DNA from: Chionoecetes opilio
Taxonomy: Eukaryota > Arthropoda > Malacostraca > Decapoda > Majidae
Length of the DNA: 64,000 bases
Direction: 5' to 3'
Assembly: GCA_016584305.1 (NCBI GenBank)
Contig: JACEEZ010000120.1
Span: 50,001 to 114,000 of the forward strand
Part shown: piece by piece, positions 44,027 through 55,398 of the stretch
Position numbering within the stretch: the stretch's first letter is position 1
How the letters are laid out: the number at the start of each line of letters is the position of its first letter
Program-made: the position numbers and the translations under genes
The notes under the pieces: model-generated
Told to the model about the DNA's origin: nothing
The model's input: the letters and a program-made list of their open reading frames with translations, nothing else
Database searches by the model: none

Positions 44027-44809
44027 TAATGCACACAGCGAAAATAACTAATTACAAAACCCTATGGTGGATGGCACCGCGACACGGTCAGGCACCACTT
44101 CGTGGAATAGCGGCAGGTGGACACAGGGACCAGTTTGCTGGCACCTCAGTAGACGTTCTCCGATCAGTGACTCGTCCAAGCATCGATACTAGCCAGGGGC
44201 GAAGGTGGTAGTATAGCACCCTCGACGCCGACGCCAACGTCACCCAGGGAAGGCCTCAGTCGTGAAGCGCACCAGCGGCATCAGTGTAGCGTCAGAACTA
44301 CATGGGACGTCTGTGTATGAGGCGGAGGCCGGCACAGCAGGTATAGGGAGCGTGCGTCTGTGCCTCGCCGACGGTCCCGCAGAGCAACTCGGCTCTACAA
44401 AGGAGGCTGTGCACCCCAGAAACACAAGTACACAATAAACATAATATAAACTCAAGCACCAACTTAATAAACAAGAATAAACATAGAAATAAATACAGTA
44501 ACAGGCAGAGCAACAGGCTTACCGAAGGTTCGCGGAGTGTAGGACGCTAAGTGGCCCGGCTGCTCTAGCAGCGGGGCAAGTAAGCTCGGTTCGAGGCTTC
44601 TGAGGTGGAGTAGCGCTTCGAACGAATCACCGAGACTAAACACACTAGCACCCATTACACTCACTCACAACCAACCACACACACGTGCTTATAATTAACA
44701 GGTTAAGCCCTAAACATATTTACAGAATAACAACACAACCACACGACTACCCCACTAAACAACACAACTGCAGCACGATACAGTGAAACACCTATAGAAA
44801 CCCCCGACA

Positions 44810-45004
44810 AAGCCCCTCAAACCGACTAAAATAACGGATTTTAGGAAAAATAGGGTTTCACTGGATAGTGCTACGGCTCAAAATATTCAGCGCCAACATT
44901 ACATGCGCCTTTAATATAATCAAGGGAAAAGGAATATGGCTGTAGTAAAAGAGACCAGCGCATTAACTTCCCATTTCCATTCCTAAGGGGAATTTTATGT
45001 TAGA
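44810..45004 (-). other. Polypurine tract and 3' internal end of the LTR element
   Basis: Minus-strand TTTGAGGGGCTT abuts the 3' LTR (44810-44821), the expected position of the polypurine tract that primes plus-strand DNA synthesis. No reverse transcriptase sequence remains between it and the Helitron. Confidence 0.7.
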
Positions 45005-46032
45005 CTAGCCGCAAAGCCGCCCTCCGGGCGGACTTTTTGGCTAGCTCCTGCGGAGGGCTATTGGTGGGCCTTCGGCCCACCACCTGTGTTTGGTGGGCCT
45101 TCGGCCCACCAAACATGGACTCTCCAGATAGCCCCTTCTAACTTTCCTGAAATCATGGATGTAGAAATGTATGTATTCCCCCCACCCATTCACTCACCCA
45201 TTACCCATCACCCCCCACCCATTACCCATCACCCCCCACCCATTCACTCACCCATTACCCATCACCACACACCCATTCACTCACCCATTACCCATCACCC
45301 CCCACCTATTCCCTCACCCATCACCCATCACCCCCAACCCATCACCCCCCACCCATTCACTCACCCATCACCCCACACCCATTACCCATCACCCCACCCA
45401 TTCACTCACCCATTACCCATCACCCTACATCAAGGTTTCCTCAATTCTCGCAACCCACTTTTTTTTCACAATTATCGCTAATAGGCTGCTAAAAAAAAAG
45501 AAAAAAAAAAAGTGATCGGATCATCTCATAAGTGGGCTTATGACCTTCCCCTGGTCAACCTGATTCCAAAAATGTGCCATATGAGGTGTTTGCGTCACGG
45601 GGGGCGGAACCTATACCACACACACACACACACAGACAGACAGACAGACAGACAGACACACTTTCGCTTATATTATTATAGATTACCCATCACCCCCCAC
45701 CTATTCCCTCACCCATCACCCATCACCCCCAACCCATCACCCCCCACCCATTCACTCACCCATCACCCCACACCCATTACCCATCACCCCACCCATTCAC
45801 TCACCCATTACCCATCACCCTACATCAAGGTTTCCTCAATTCTCGCAACCCACTTTTTTTTCTCACAATTATCGCTAATAGGCTGCTAAAAAAAAAAAAA
45901 AAAAAAAAAGTGATCGGATCATCTCATAAGTGGGCTTATGACCTTCCCCTGGTCAACCCGGTTCCAAAAATGTGCCATATGAGGTGATTGCGCCACGGGG
46001 GGCGGAACCTATACCACACACACACACACACA

Positions 46033-46067
<35 letters not shown>

Positions 46068-46091
46068 CACTTTCGCTTATATTATTATAGA
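45005..46091 (-). mobile_element. Helitron pair (one full unit plus one truncated unit)
   Basis: The full unit, 45005-45682, closely matches the Helitron at 13649-14339. It has the canonical end: hairpin CCGCCCGGAGGGCGG, CTTTGCGG spacer, CTAG (45005-45008) before host T. Its 5' end, TCTATAATAATATAAGCG, is at 45682. A second 5' end occurs at 46091 and is followed by the same (GTCT)n, minisatellite and interior (45685-46091) but lacks the hairpin end, so a truncated unit is joined head to tail. The minisatellite (CACCCATTCA type) is present in both. Confidence 0.8.
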
Positions 46092-46535
46092 TGGTATTAG
46101 TAAGACCGGGGGTATCAGAAAACACATCAGGGAATTGGCCAATTAGGACTTTAATTGCCGTGACTTGTTTAACATATAGTTCTGGGTTGAGGTTCACCTG
46201 GCTTCCCGTTGCCTTTTCTACTACGGCTACGTCACAAACGTTACTAGATGTTTCCGTGTCATCAACAATGCTAACTTGACACACTGACTGTTTGGAAGCA
46301 CACTCGTTCTCACGCCGGACATATTGATTGCAGGAGGCTTTACGTACATTACCCTTAGGGGATATCTTCTGACATACATGACAACATCTGCAAAATCGCT
46401 TAATGTCAGCACCGGCTCCGGGCCAGAAATACTTTAGAAAGATTTTATCTCCGGTTTTCCTGTGAGAAAAATGTCCTGAGAGGGGGGAATCATGAGCAGT
46501 TAACATAATACCGCGCCACAGGTGTGCTGAGGGCT
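46092..46535 (-). pseudogene. pol: Integrase zinc finger followed by reverse transcriptase N-terminal region
   Basis: Minus strand: LTAHDSPLSGHFSHRKTGDK ... FLKYFWPGAGADIKRF and CRCCHVCQ form the H-H-C-C zinc finger of a retroelement integrase. Some 60 residues later LIGQFPDVFSDTPGLTNT follows, the segment that opens the reverse transcriptase region in Gypsy elements. Integrase before reverse transcriptase is the unusual order known from Gmr1-like Gypsy elements (Goodwin and Poulter's description); here the integrase core is missing, presumably deleted. The frame is interrupted by the Helitron immediately after. Confidence 0.7.
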
Positions 46536-47689
46536 GCTTGGGCTACACCATCACCTGATTGAGATTTGATGTTGGGGCCGTCGAGGATCATGGCCACCAA
46601 AGTCAACAGTGACTGAGGTACTGATTTTACTTGGCAGTCCTCATCAAATGAACCTGTGAATGTACCTGCAGTTTGGAAAATTTCTCTACGTACTATCTTC
46701 GCTGCCCTTGCAAGACATATGGCTTCGTCATCGTAGTCTTCTTTGCAGACTTTACGGAGGGCAGGTCCTACATCTTTATCAAATGCAAGTAGTATATCAC
46801 GCCCTTCCTTATGAGCCGTAAGGTATGGGATTTGGGCCAGGATACGATTTTTTAACTCTGTGCTATGTTGTCTGACATGCTGCTCCACTCCAAGTTGTTC
46901 TAGACGATTAGAATAAAGTTTGACGAGATCTGCAAGTTTAAAGACAGGGGCATGCTCTTCATCTATTCTTGTTTCATCGATAAATGACAGCAACTCGGCT
47001 AGTGCAATTCCATGGTTGACTTTATCAGTTGTGTCCATCTTCTGTTTATCTTGTAATGATTTAATTTTGTTGTAAAGTCAAACAAGACACCTTGGATGAT
47101 ATTTTGCATCTTGTGTGACCATGTCCCCAGCACTCAATTTTGCAAGTAGCCTCTCGTCCTGCAGGTCTAATGCACATCTTCGTACGCGGGAGTCTAGACG
47201 AAAAGTTGATGCCTCACGGAGTGGTTCGGAAGTTGACACATCTTCGCATAAAAAACAAACATCCGATGCTGCCACTTCATGATGAGCGACTTGACGAGTG
47301 TATTTCTTGGATGTAGTAGCATCAGGGTCGCAACCCTGTGTGCATTTCCTTTTTTCTGCTCGTTGTAGTTTTATATTATTGAATTTTGTAAGGCAGGATT
47401 TGTGCCACTTGGCATTGTTCTCCAGAAACGTAGCTTCAATGCCATTCCCGTCATCAAGGCGTCCTAATTCTAGTGGCATCGGTAATTCGTGAAGTTCATT
47501 GAAACGTCTGATGTTGAAGGCAATGGTAGAATAACCAACTCCAACATCGTGCCGTTTTGATTCTGCTGGGCATTGCAAACTTTCCTGTGTGATTTTTTGG
47601 CACAAAACGCACTTGTTCCAATCCGTCTGTACTTGCGCCTTTGATTGTCCAAGTTGCAGTGGATCCACTAGCTGATAACTCTTAGACAT
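46536..47689 (-). pseudogene. N-terminal zinc-binding region of Academ-like protein (copy C)
   Basis: Start at 47689 (MSKSYQLVDP). Two frames cover it: 47689-47078 with CVLCQKITQESLQCPAESKR, WHKSC (near residue 95), CTQGC, CFLCEDVST, HPRCLV; and 47038-46536 with LAELLSFIDETR, DLVKLYSNRLEQLG, DYDDEAICLARAAKIVRRE and LVAMILDGPNI. It aligns throughout with the copy A region at 14340-15472 and is better preserved, with apparently a single frame break near 47060. The cysteine/histidine spacing suggests one or two zinc sites. It lacks the downstream nuclease. Confidence 0.7.
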
Positions 47690-48289
47690 TTCGCTGTTCG
47701 AAACACCAATGAAAAAAAAGTTATGATAAGATATGAGGACAAATAGGATACGATAACAAGTTGCAATAAATAAATAAAAACTTTATTATCACTCACTACA
47801 TGGACACTAATAAATGTATTTCTAAAGGTTCATATGCAAAACTCTTGGGTGTAAACAGATCACATTTTATATGGTTTTATATAAATCCTTGTCCCTCAAA
47901 ACATAGGTCTAGACACCTTATTTGCTCAGTTATCTGCAATATTGGCCGAGATATAGGCGAATATAGAGTTTTTGGTAATGGCGGCACTAATTTGCATAAA
48001 AATGATACGTGGGACATTTTTTCAACTATTTAACATAGCAAATACTTTTCTACACATTGTTTCCTATCTATAGACACCAATGAGAAGTATATTTCGGGGG
48101 GGGTGCACGAGACCCCTATCTAGCCACTAGACTAAAAGCGGCCATTTTGGAAAATGGCCGCCACAGCTACCATAAGACGTTTTTGCGGTGGGTCCATATT
48201 TGGAATTATTCATTGGACTATTATCTATGACTGTGCCAAATTTCATGCTTGTACGTATAAACCCACAATTGTTACACCTATCTCCCTGA
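46536..48289 (-). mobile_element. Academ-like copy C, N-terminal half only
   Basis: Its outer end (minus strand from about 48289, CAGGGAGATAGGTGTAACAA) aligns with the right terminal repeat of copy A, and it carries ATTTGGCACAG and AAAATGGCCGCC as in copy A. It cuts the gag frame at LGSLL (48290). It ends near 46536 right after DGPNIKSQSGDG, where retrotransposon sequence resumes, so the central and nuclease parts and the second inverted repeat are missing. Confidence 0.7.
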
Positions 48290-49061
48290 CTAGTAAAGAT
48301 CCCAGATAAATATGGTAAGTGGCCTTCTCCCATTTATGGATATCGGCCAGTCTTTCAAATCTCCTAAGAAAATCATCAATCTCATCTTTCCCGTCTTGAA
48401 AACTTGGGAATTTTAATCCAGGGAACCTTTCAGGCCCCTGCTGAGTCTCTGAGCCTGATGTTTTCTGCGCTGCTAAAGCCAACTCATGAACCCTCTGCTT
48501 TTCAGCTTCTTCTCTATCTCTTTCAGCCACTTCTCTATCTCTTTCAGCCACTTCTCTATCTCTTTCAGCCACTTCTCTATCTCTTTCAGCCACTTTTCTC
48601 TCATGAGCCTCCTGTCTCTCAGCCACTTTTCTCTCATGAGCCTCCTGTCTCTCAGCCACTTCTATCTCATGAGCCTCCTGTCTCTCAGCCACTTTTCTCT
48701 CATGAGCCTCCTGTCTCTCAGCCACTTTTCTCTCATGAGCCTCCTGTCTCTCAGCCACTTTTCTCTCATGAGCCTCCTGTCTCTCAGCCACTTCTATCTC
48801 ATGAGCCTCCTGTCTCTCAGCCACTTCTATCTCATGAGCCTCCTGTCTCTCAGCCACTTCTATCTCATGAGCCCTCTGCATTTTAGCTTCCTCTCTCGCG
48901 AGTGCTAATCTTTGAAATTCTCTATCTTTTTGCCTCTCTTCTCTTTCTAGATCTTGTTTCACACGAGTCTCTTCCTTTGCTATCAAAACATTGATATCTT
49001 CCATACTAAAACCGGCCTCTTTCGCCTGTTTCACCAGCTCAACTATGTTTAATGAAGGCAT
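48290..49061 (-). pseudogene. gag: Gag of the Gmr1-like element with 11-residue coiled-coil repeats
   Basis: Starts MPSLNIVELVKQAKEAGFSM. Residues about 55-195 are tandem units of AERQEAHERKV and AERDREV, 33 and 21 bp repeats that should form a long charged coiled coil. Then ERFPGLKFPSFQDGKDEIDD and FLRRFERLADIHKWEKATYH, the start of a Gypsy-type capsid. The frame is cut at LGSLL by Academ-like copy C. No zinc knuckle remains. Confidence 0.75.
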
Positions 49062-49965
49062 AATTACAATAATTTTGTCGGAGCAATTAGTTGTTAGTTT
49101 AGATGTTAACCTCCGTGATGTAGCGTTGAGCTCTTAAGGAGCTAAGGTAGTCACGGGCAAAACGTTAGCCTCTTTTGCCACGGAAACACAACACTACACG
49201 GTAATTTTAACGTATCTTATTCCTAACTACGCAAGGCCAACCGAATTCTTCCATAGTCCCAGCAAATGAAAACTACTAATAGTACGCAAGGTGTAATGAG
49301 CACTTTTAACTTTCACACGAGCTCCGTACAATATTCACTTCGTACGAAACTTATACCCGGAGCACAAAAATACAATGGTATGATAACCACTACTCGGGGC
49401 AACAGTCGCTAATGACGAGCCGGAAGAGTTAACGGCTACTCTAACACAACGATCATGTGCGACAAAACAGTAGGGTAAAATGACCGCTACTAAACAAAGC
49501 ACAAAGGCTATACACCTGAAGGTGCAAGGAAGGCAAGATAGTCTCGACCTAACGCGAGTCCTACCAAGTTTGACGCACGTAAGTATAGAAACAACACTAT
49601 CAATACGGGTCGTCACTCTTCCCTGAACAACGCACTAGGACTCACCGTCACTAGTGAAGGTAGGGTGTGATTAACTCGCTCCATAAAAGTTCTTTTACGT
49701 AAGACGATATATAAAAGTGTCACACTCAATCGTCACACTACCAAAACAAATGACTTAGTTCCAAACAACTTACACACACGCATACGTAAACGAACCTTCA
49801 CCTCCGATGTTACTTTGTCCCGCTGAAACGGCAACCGAGCCACTGCTTCCTCACTCCTCTTACAAAAACGTACCTGTGAAAAAACAAAGTCGTTACAAAT
49901 ACAAAAAAAAACAATAAACCCTGAGCGAGATCATTCATGAGGATTATCCTACTCACTGCGCCACT
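49062..49965 (-). other. 5' leader of the LTR element with primer site
   Basis: Directly next to the 5' LTR the minus strand reads AGTGGCGCAGTGAGTAGG (about 49948-49965); TGGCGCAGT is a common Gypsy primer-binding start. The remaining 0.85 kb has no supported ORF. Confidence 0.6.
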
Positions 49966-50858
49966 TGTCGGGGGTTCATAGCGTAAGGTGTTATTTGAAC
50001 CACCCGGTTCTTGGGGATAATCCAAGGAGAATGCTCAATTCAGGGTTAGGTACAACAAGTCGGTTTCTTGGACAATATATTAATAATGCACACAACGAAA
50101 ATAACTAATTACAAAACCCTATGGTAGATGGCGCCGCGACACGGTCAGGCACCACTTCGTGGAATAGCAGCAGGTGGACACAGGGACCAGTTTGCTGGCA
50201 CCTCAGTAGACGTTCTCCGACCAGTGACTCTTCCAAGCATCAATACTAGCCAGGGGCGAAGGTGCGACGCGACCCTCGACGCGGACGCCAACGTCACCCA
50301 GGGAAGGCCTCAGTCGTGAAGCGCACCAGCGGCATCAGTGTAGCGTCAGAACTACATGGGACGTCTGTGTATGGGGCGAAGGCCGGCACAGCAGGTATAG
50401 GGAGCGTGCGTCTGTGCCTCGCCGACGGTCCCGCAGAGCAACTCGGCTCTACAAAGGAGGCTGTGCACCCCAGAAACACAAGTACACAATTAACATAATA
50501 TAAACTCAAGCACCAACTTAATAAACAAGAATAAACATAGAAATAAACACAGTAACAGGCAGAGCAACAGGCTTACCGAAGGTTTGCGGAGTGTAGGACA
50601 CTAAGTGGCTGCTCTCGCAGCGGGGCAAGTAAGCTCGGTTTGAGGCTTCTGAGGTAGAGTAGCGCTTCGAACGAATCACCGAGACTAAACACACTAGCAC
50701 CCATCACACTCACTCACAACCAACCACACACACATGCTTATAATTAACAGGTTAAGCCCTAAACATATTTACAGAATAACAACACAACCACACGACTACC
50801 CCACTCAACAACACAACTGCAGCACGATACAGTGAAACACCTATAGAAACCCCCGACA
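49966..50858 (-). repeat. 5' LTR (893 bp)
   Basis: Begins TGTCGGGGGTTTCTATAGG on the minus strand and ends GAACCCCCGACA. Partner of the 3' LTR. Uninterrupted, so it serves as the reference for the transposon in the other LTR. Flanked on the outside by the CTCTG duplication (50859-50863). Confidence 0.9.
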
Positions 50859-51132
50859 CTCTGACTTCATGAACAATTTGGTACCAAGTTTATGGTGGTG
50901 GCACATTAGCACAAGGATGTCTGTATCCTCAGCAATTACAAATGTCGTTTTGTACTCAGCCATCCTGACTGCTGTCTGAACAATCAGTAGATCTGCGTCG
51001 TCTTCAGCATGGATAGTATCTATATCCTCTTACGCATATCATCTGATAACATATTTATGAATGCCTGCTTGTTTCCTTTGTTTTGCTGGAACGTTTTCTT
51101 TTCCATCATAAGTGGCAAATCGATGACTAGCT
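50859..51132 (-). pseudogene. XPG/PIN-like nuclease, N-terminal part of copy B
   Basis: Minus strand from about 51120: an ENVPAKQRKQAGI segment, two stops, DADLLIVQTAVRMAEYKTTF and VIAEDTDILVLMCHHHKLGT, ending FMKSE at the LTR junction. D-A-D-L-L-I-V and E-D-T-D-I-L-V correspond to the E-A-D-T-R-L and D-T-D-V-V-I-L motifs of copy A, i.e. the acidic clusters of the nuclease. The sequence upstream of 51132 is a LINE, so the N-terminal half of the protein is missing. Confidence 0.7.
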
Positions 51133-51509
51133 TGCCCCCCCGTTACCAGGCCCGCTGTCATCGTGGGGGGGCTTCGGGCCCGGGGATTGGGGCCAGATGC
51201 TCGGGGGACGACCTCCTGGTTACTCCCTTGGCTTTGGGCCCCTGTCCTCGGTCTGACTAATTTTGCCTGACCTTTCCTATCTCTCTCCTTTTTCCCCTCC
51301 TTCCCTCTATCTCTCCTCTTGTAGCTCCTCCTATCCCCCTTTCCTCCTAAGGTGTGAGAGCTGTGCTGATGGGATAAGAGGCTGGCTTCGGGTCAGTCAT
51401 GAACGGCCTCAGGGTGCTACGGGCACGGTATACCCTTATCATTTTGCTCTTTCCCTTCATGGGGTCTTGAGGGGATGACCGGTTATTTCCCCCACTTTAC
51501 TCCAGGCTC

Positions 51510-52780
51510 CCCATGACCAATGATGATAATCCAACCTTTATAGAGGCTTCAGGGCCGGCCCTCTACCAAATGACCCTGATGATCCCCTGGTTTACCGACC
51601 CTGCTCCTCTTTAACTACTGAATATGATATACTGATATGCCTGTACCCCAAGCTCGACCTCAGAGTCACTAGTGCTCCTGAGCCCCCTAGCCAGATCCAG
51701 AATCCATCCTCAGCACCAGAGGGACACTCCAACCACAACTTGTCCTCTTCTTCATCCTGTATGCTACCCTTGCACCCTACATCCCTCCCTCCGGAGAACT
51801 AAAGTCCGCACGGTCGCCTTCCTCACGCCCACGCACATCAACTCTCACCTCACCCCTCTATTAGCACTCTTTTTGGTCCTGCCAAATGGGATAATTTCTT
51901 CATCGTCCCAGCGACGCCCTCACTCTGCTTGCACCCTCAGTTTCCAGAAATGCCTCCAACGGACAAGTCGGCAAGGTTACATTCCGTACCCGCGCCGATC
52001 GGTCCCGCCTGGTGATAGTTGACACTGAAGAACAAGCTCATGCAATGCTTGATCTTAAAGACCTGGACGGCAAACCCATTCTACATCACGCCCGACATTA
52101 ATCTTAACACCTGTACCGGAACTGTTCATCCACCCGCATGCTTGCCAGTCGATGACAAAGAATGGTCGACTGCGCAAAACCCTCCTCGACCTTTTGGAAG
52201 AGGATTATGATGCCACCGCAGGTTTATGCTACACAATCCCACCCCGGGGCCACCGAAAAACCCTACACGTTGCCAAAGTCACTTTAAAAGGCAAACGCTC
52301 CCTGATAGCATTTATGTTGGCGGGGAACACTTGCCAGTTAAAACTTTACCGCCCTAATCCTCGCCAATGCCAGACATGTTGCGTTTTGGCCACCCTGCCA
52401 AGCACTGCCGACCTCTGCCCGCTACGCTTTTGTGCTCAACCTGGCCAGCTCGTTCCTCATGTCCTGCTACGTCGCCCACATATGCTAACTGTGTTGGTTT
52501 CCACAACGTTTTCATACAGAGGTTGTCCTATCTACCACTTCGAATCAGAAGTGACATTCATCAGATTTGAGAAGGGCTAACTCTGAGAGAAGCCCGCCAA
52601 GAAGCTCGCCGCTAGCTTTTCGCCTAACCCCGTCTCCCAGCTATTTCCAATCCCTTCTACTTCCGAATCCCCCTACTAAAACCTATCCTACCCTCTCTTT
52701 CCTGTTCCTCCTCCTCCATTCGTCCTTCCTTGACTCATCCTGCGCCCCTTCCTCTCCATAAATAACTCCTTGCCGTCCTC
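51510..52780 (+). pseudogene. LINE ORF1 (copy 2), fragmented
   Basis: Short frames align with copy 1 ORF1: a FGPAKWDNFFIV-like stretch (about 51870), GKVTFRTRADRSRLV (about 51970), CTGTVHPPACLPVDDKEWS (52110), KVTLKGKRS, and zinc-knuckle remnants MLRFGHPAKHCR (about 52375) and FYRGCPIYHFESE (about 52510). There are more indels than in copy 1, so it is beyond function. Confidence 0.7.
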
Positions 52781-52837
52781 AATCCGATACTCCGACCTCT
52801 ACCCTTCCTCGATCCCAGTTAGTTAGTAGTTTATTGA

Positions 52838-52877
<40 letters not shown>

Positions 52878-52901
52878 ATATCTATATGATATATATATAT
52901 A

Positions 52902-52941
<40 letters not shown>

Positions 52942-53239
52942 TATATATATATATATATATACAAAAACATGCGAGAAACAATAACGAAGCAATACGAAAA
53001 CTTTTTTTTTTTTTTTGTCCAAAATGAATCAATTCAATATTCCTTAAAGTAGTAGAGGGCAAAATACAATGCTAAATTTAACTGACACTATTTGTATCTA
53101 GTACCTTGCATACAAACACACACATACATATCTTTTTTTTTTTTTTTTTAAACTTACATATAACATAAAAAACAAAACATAAAATACATAAAACACATGA
53201 CAAAAACTTGAAACATAAAAACAAAAAAGAAAACACAAA

Positions 53240-53577
53240 GCACATGACACATACAACACATTCAACACATGGAACCTGTCACATAAAACACATAACACAT
53301 ACAACACATTCAACACATGGAACATGACACATGAAATACATGACACATGCAACACGTTTAACACATGGAGCATGACACATGAAACACATGACACATGCAA
53401 CACATTCAACACATAAAACGTGACACATGCAACACATTCAACACATGCAACATGACACATGCAACACATTCAACACATGGAACATGACACATGCAACACA
53501 TTCAACACATGGAACATGACACATGCAACACATTCAACACATGGAACATGACACATGCAACACATTCAACACATGAA
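53240..53577. repeat. 32 bp minisatellite, left block
   Basis: Tandem ACATGACACATGCAACACAT plus TCAACACATGGA units (32 bp), with variants. Identical in kind to 54172-55345, from which a solo LTR separates it. Degenerate at its left edge. Confidence 0.9.
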
Positions 53578-53581
53578 ACAT

Positions 53582-54167
53582 TGTACTGTCTGCAATTACT
53601 TCTCTCTCTCCCATGTATCCAATTATTCTCTCTCGCGTATATGTCTCCTAATTCCTCTCGCGTATTTCTTCTCTTCGCACCTTTCCTCCTATATTCTTTG
53701 AACTAGACCGACAATCAGCTGCATGTCAGGTCTCAAGTCCCTAGCGCATATGTCTCTAATTTACTCTCCAATTACTCTCTCTCTCTCTCCTATCACCTTA
53801 AGCTTAAATCCCTTTGAACTACAGCGACACGCCAAATGTGTCTCTGATATTTTTCCTATTGTACCGGATTGACCAAAGCGTTGTTGGTAGCAACCAGACG
53901 GCTGGGAGGTCAGTGAGGAGTTGACCCTAGCCCATGCCAGTCATATTTTGTGTCTGTGCCATTGTAACGTCACTTGTGTACGCTAGTCTAACTGTGAATA
54001 ATATACCAGAACTGGAGTTGAGTGTATTCCTGCCCCAACAGTATACAAATAGTGATCGAAGGGACTATTGAACAGCAATTATACAAGGTCCTGAGTGAGT
54101 TCACGGCATCAAGAACATACAGAACTACTAACGGTAAGAAGTGTAGCCTACATAGAACTAAGGTACA
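53582..54167. mobile_element. Solo LTR inside the minisatellite, ACAT target duplication
   Basis: Begins TGTACTGTCTGC and ends ACTAAGGTACA, with ACAT at 53578-53581 and 54168-54171. The minisatellite continues on both sides in register, so the interruption is an insertion. CTCTCTCTCTCC and CGCGTATATGTCTCCTAATT words occur inside. No coding sequence. Ends of the TGT...ACA type and a 4 bp duplication fit an LTR of the Gypsy or related class. Confidence 0.75.
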
Positions 54168-54171
54168 ACAT

Positions 54172-55345
54172 GACACATGAAACACATGACACATGCAACA
54201 CATTCAACACATGGAACATGACACATGCAACGCATTCAACACATGAAACATGACACATGCAACACATTCAACACATGGAACATGACACATGCAACGCATT
54301 CAACACATGGAACATGACACATGCAACACATTCAACACATGGAACATGACACATGCAACGCATTCAACACATGGAACATGACACATGCAAGACATTCAAC
54401 ACATTCAACATGACACATGCAACACATTCAACACATGAAACATGACACATGAAAACACATTCAACACATGAAAACATGGACACATGAAACACACATGAAA
54501 CATGACACATGCAACACATTCAACACATGAAACATGACACATGAAACACATTCAACACATGAAACATGACACATGCAACACATTCAAACACATGAAAACA
54601 TGACACATGAAACGCATTCAACACATGAAACAGAACATGAAACACATTCAACAATGAAACATGACACATGGCAACACATCAACACATGAAAACATGAAAT
54701 GCAAAACATTCAACACATGGAACATGACACATGCAAAACATTCAACACATGAACATGACACATGCAAAACATTCAACACATGGAACATGACACATGCAAA
54801 ACATTCAACACATGGAACTGACACATGCAACGCATTCAAACATGAAACATGACACATGAAACGCATTCAACACATGAAACATGACACATGCAACACATTC
54901 AACACATAAAACATGACACATGCAAAACATTCAACACATGGAACATGACACATGCAAAACATTCAACACATGGAACATGACACATGCAACGCATTCAACA
55001 CATGGAACATGACACATTCAACACATTCAACACATTCAACATGACACATGCAACACATTCAACACATGAAACATGACACATGCAACACATTCAACACATG
55101 GAACATGACACATGCAACGCATTCAACATATGGAACATGACATGTGCAACGCATTCAACACATGGATCATGACACATGAAACACATTCAACACATGGAAC
55201 ATGACACATAAAACACTTACAACACATTCAACACATTCAACATGACACATACAACACATTCAACACATGGAACATGACACATGCAACACATTCAACACAT
55301 GGAACATGACACATAAAACACTTACAACACATTCAACACATTGAT
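54172..55345. repeat. 32 bp minisatellite, right block
   Basis: About 36 units of ACATGACACATGCAACACAT plus TCAACACATGGA with G/A variants (AACGCATTCAA) and some irregular units at 54440-54700. Interspersed insertions and deletions of one base argue against coding use. Confidence 0.9.
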
Positions 55346-55398
55346 TTCTTATCATTCAAAACCATGCCATATTCATCACAGTAATTCATTAAAACTTC

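Larger units (their letters stand above)
42142..44809 (-). repeat. 3' LTR, interrupted by an inverted-repeat transposon
   Basis: Parts 42142-42264 and 44027-44809 together match the 5' LTR at 49966-50858 nearly throughout (e.g. GGGGATAATCCAAGGAGAAT; GGCACCACTTCGTGGAATAG), with scattered substitutions and small indels. Confidence 0.9.
42142..50858 (-). mobile_element. LTR retrotransposon (Gypsy type, Gmr1-like order) inserted in copy B nuclease
   Basis: LTRs start TGTCGGGGGTTTC and end CCCCCGACA on the minus strand. The 5' LTR is 49966-50858; the 3' LTR is 42142-44809, enlarged by a transposon. The element is flanked by the 5 bp duplication CTCTG at 42137-42141 and 50859-50863. The remaining internal parts, in minus order: primer site, gag, (Academ-like fragment), integrase zinc finger, start of the reverse transcriptase region, (Helitrons), polypurine tract. 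Most of pol is missing. Its insertion splits the nuclease gene exactly after FMKSE. Confidence 0.9.
52816..55398. repeat. Insertion in LINE ORF1: A/T tracts and 32 bp minisatellite
   Basis: ORF1 similarity to copy 1 stops near 52815 (TTCCTCGATCCC) and resumes near 55398 (CACACCCCTTCCTCAACGC). Inside: an AGTTAGTAGTTTATTGACA start, (A)n at 52840-52877, (TA)n at 52890-52960, a T run at 53001-53015, then the minisatellite. The start resembles a reversed LINE 3' tail (compare GAGTTTATTGCCA at 6547). Confidence 0.7.

Noticed and set aside
48404..48908. Plus-strand frames of LSHFSLMSLLS-type repeats
   Set aside because: Antisense of the gag coiled-coil repeats on the minus strand; the minus-strand frame continues into a capsid-like domain, the plus-strand frames do not.
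52779..53062. Tyr/Ile-rich ORFs with poly-Phe
   Set aside because: Translations of the (TA)n and poly-A/T tracts.
53240..55345. CRISPR-like array of 32 bp repeats
   Set aside because: Units are contiguous with no unique spacers and lie in a eukaryotic LINE; it is a minisatellite.
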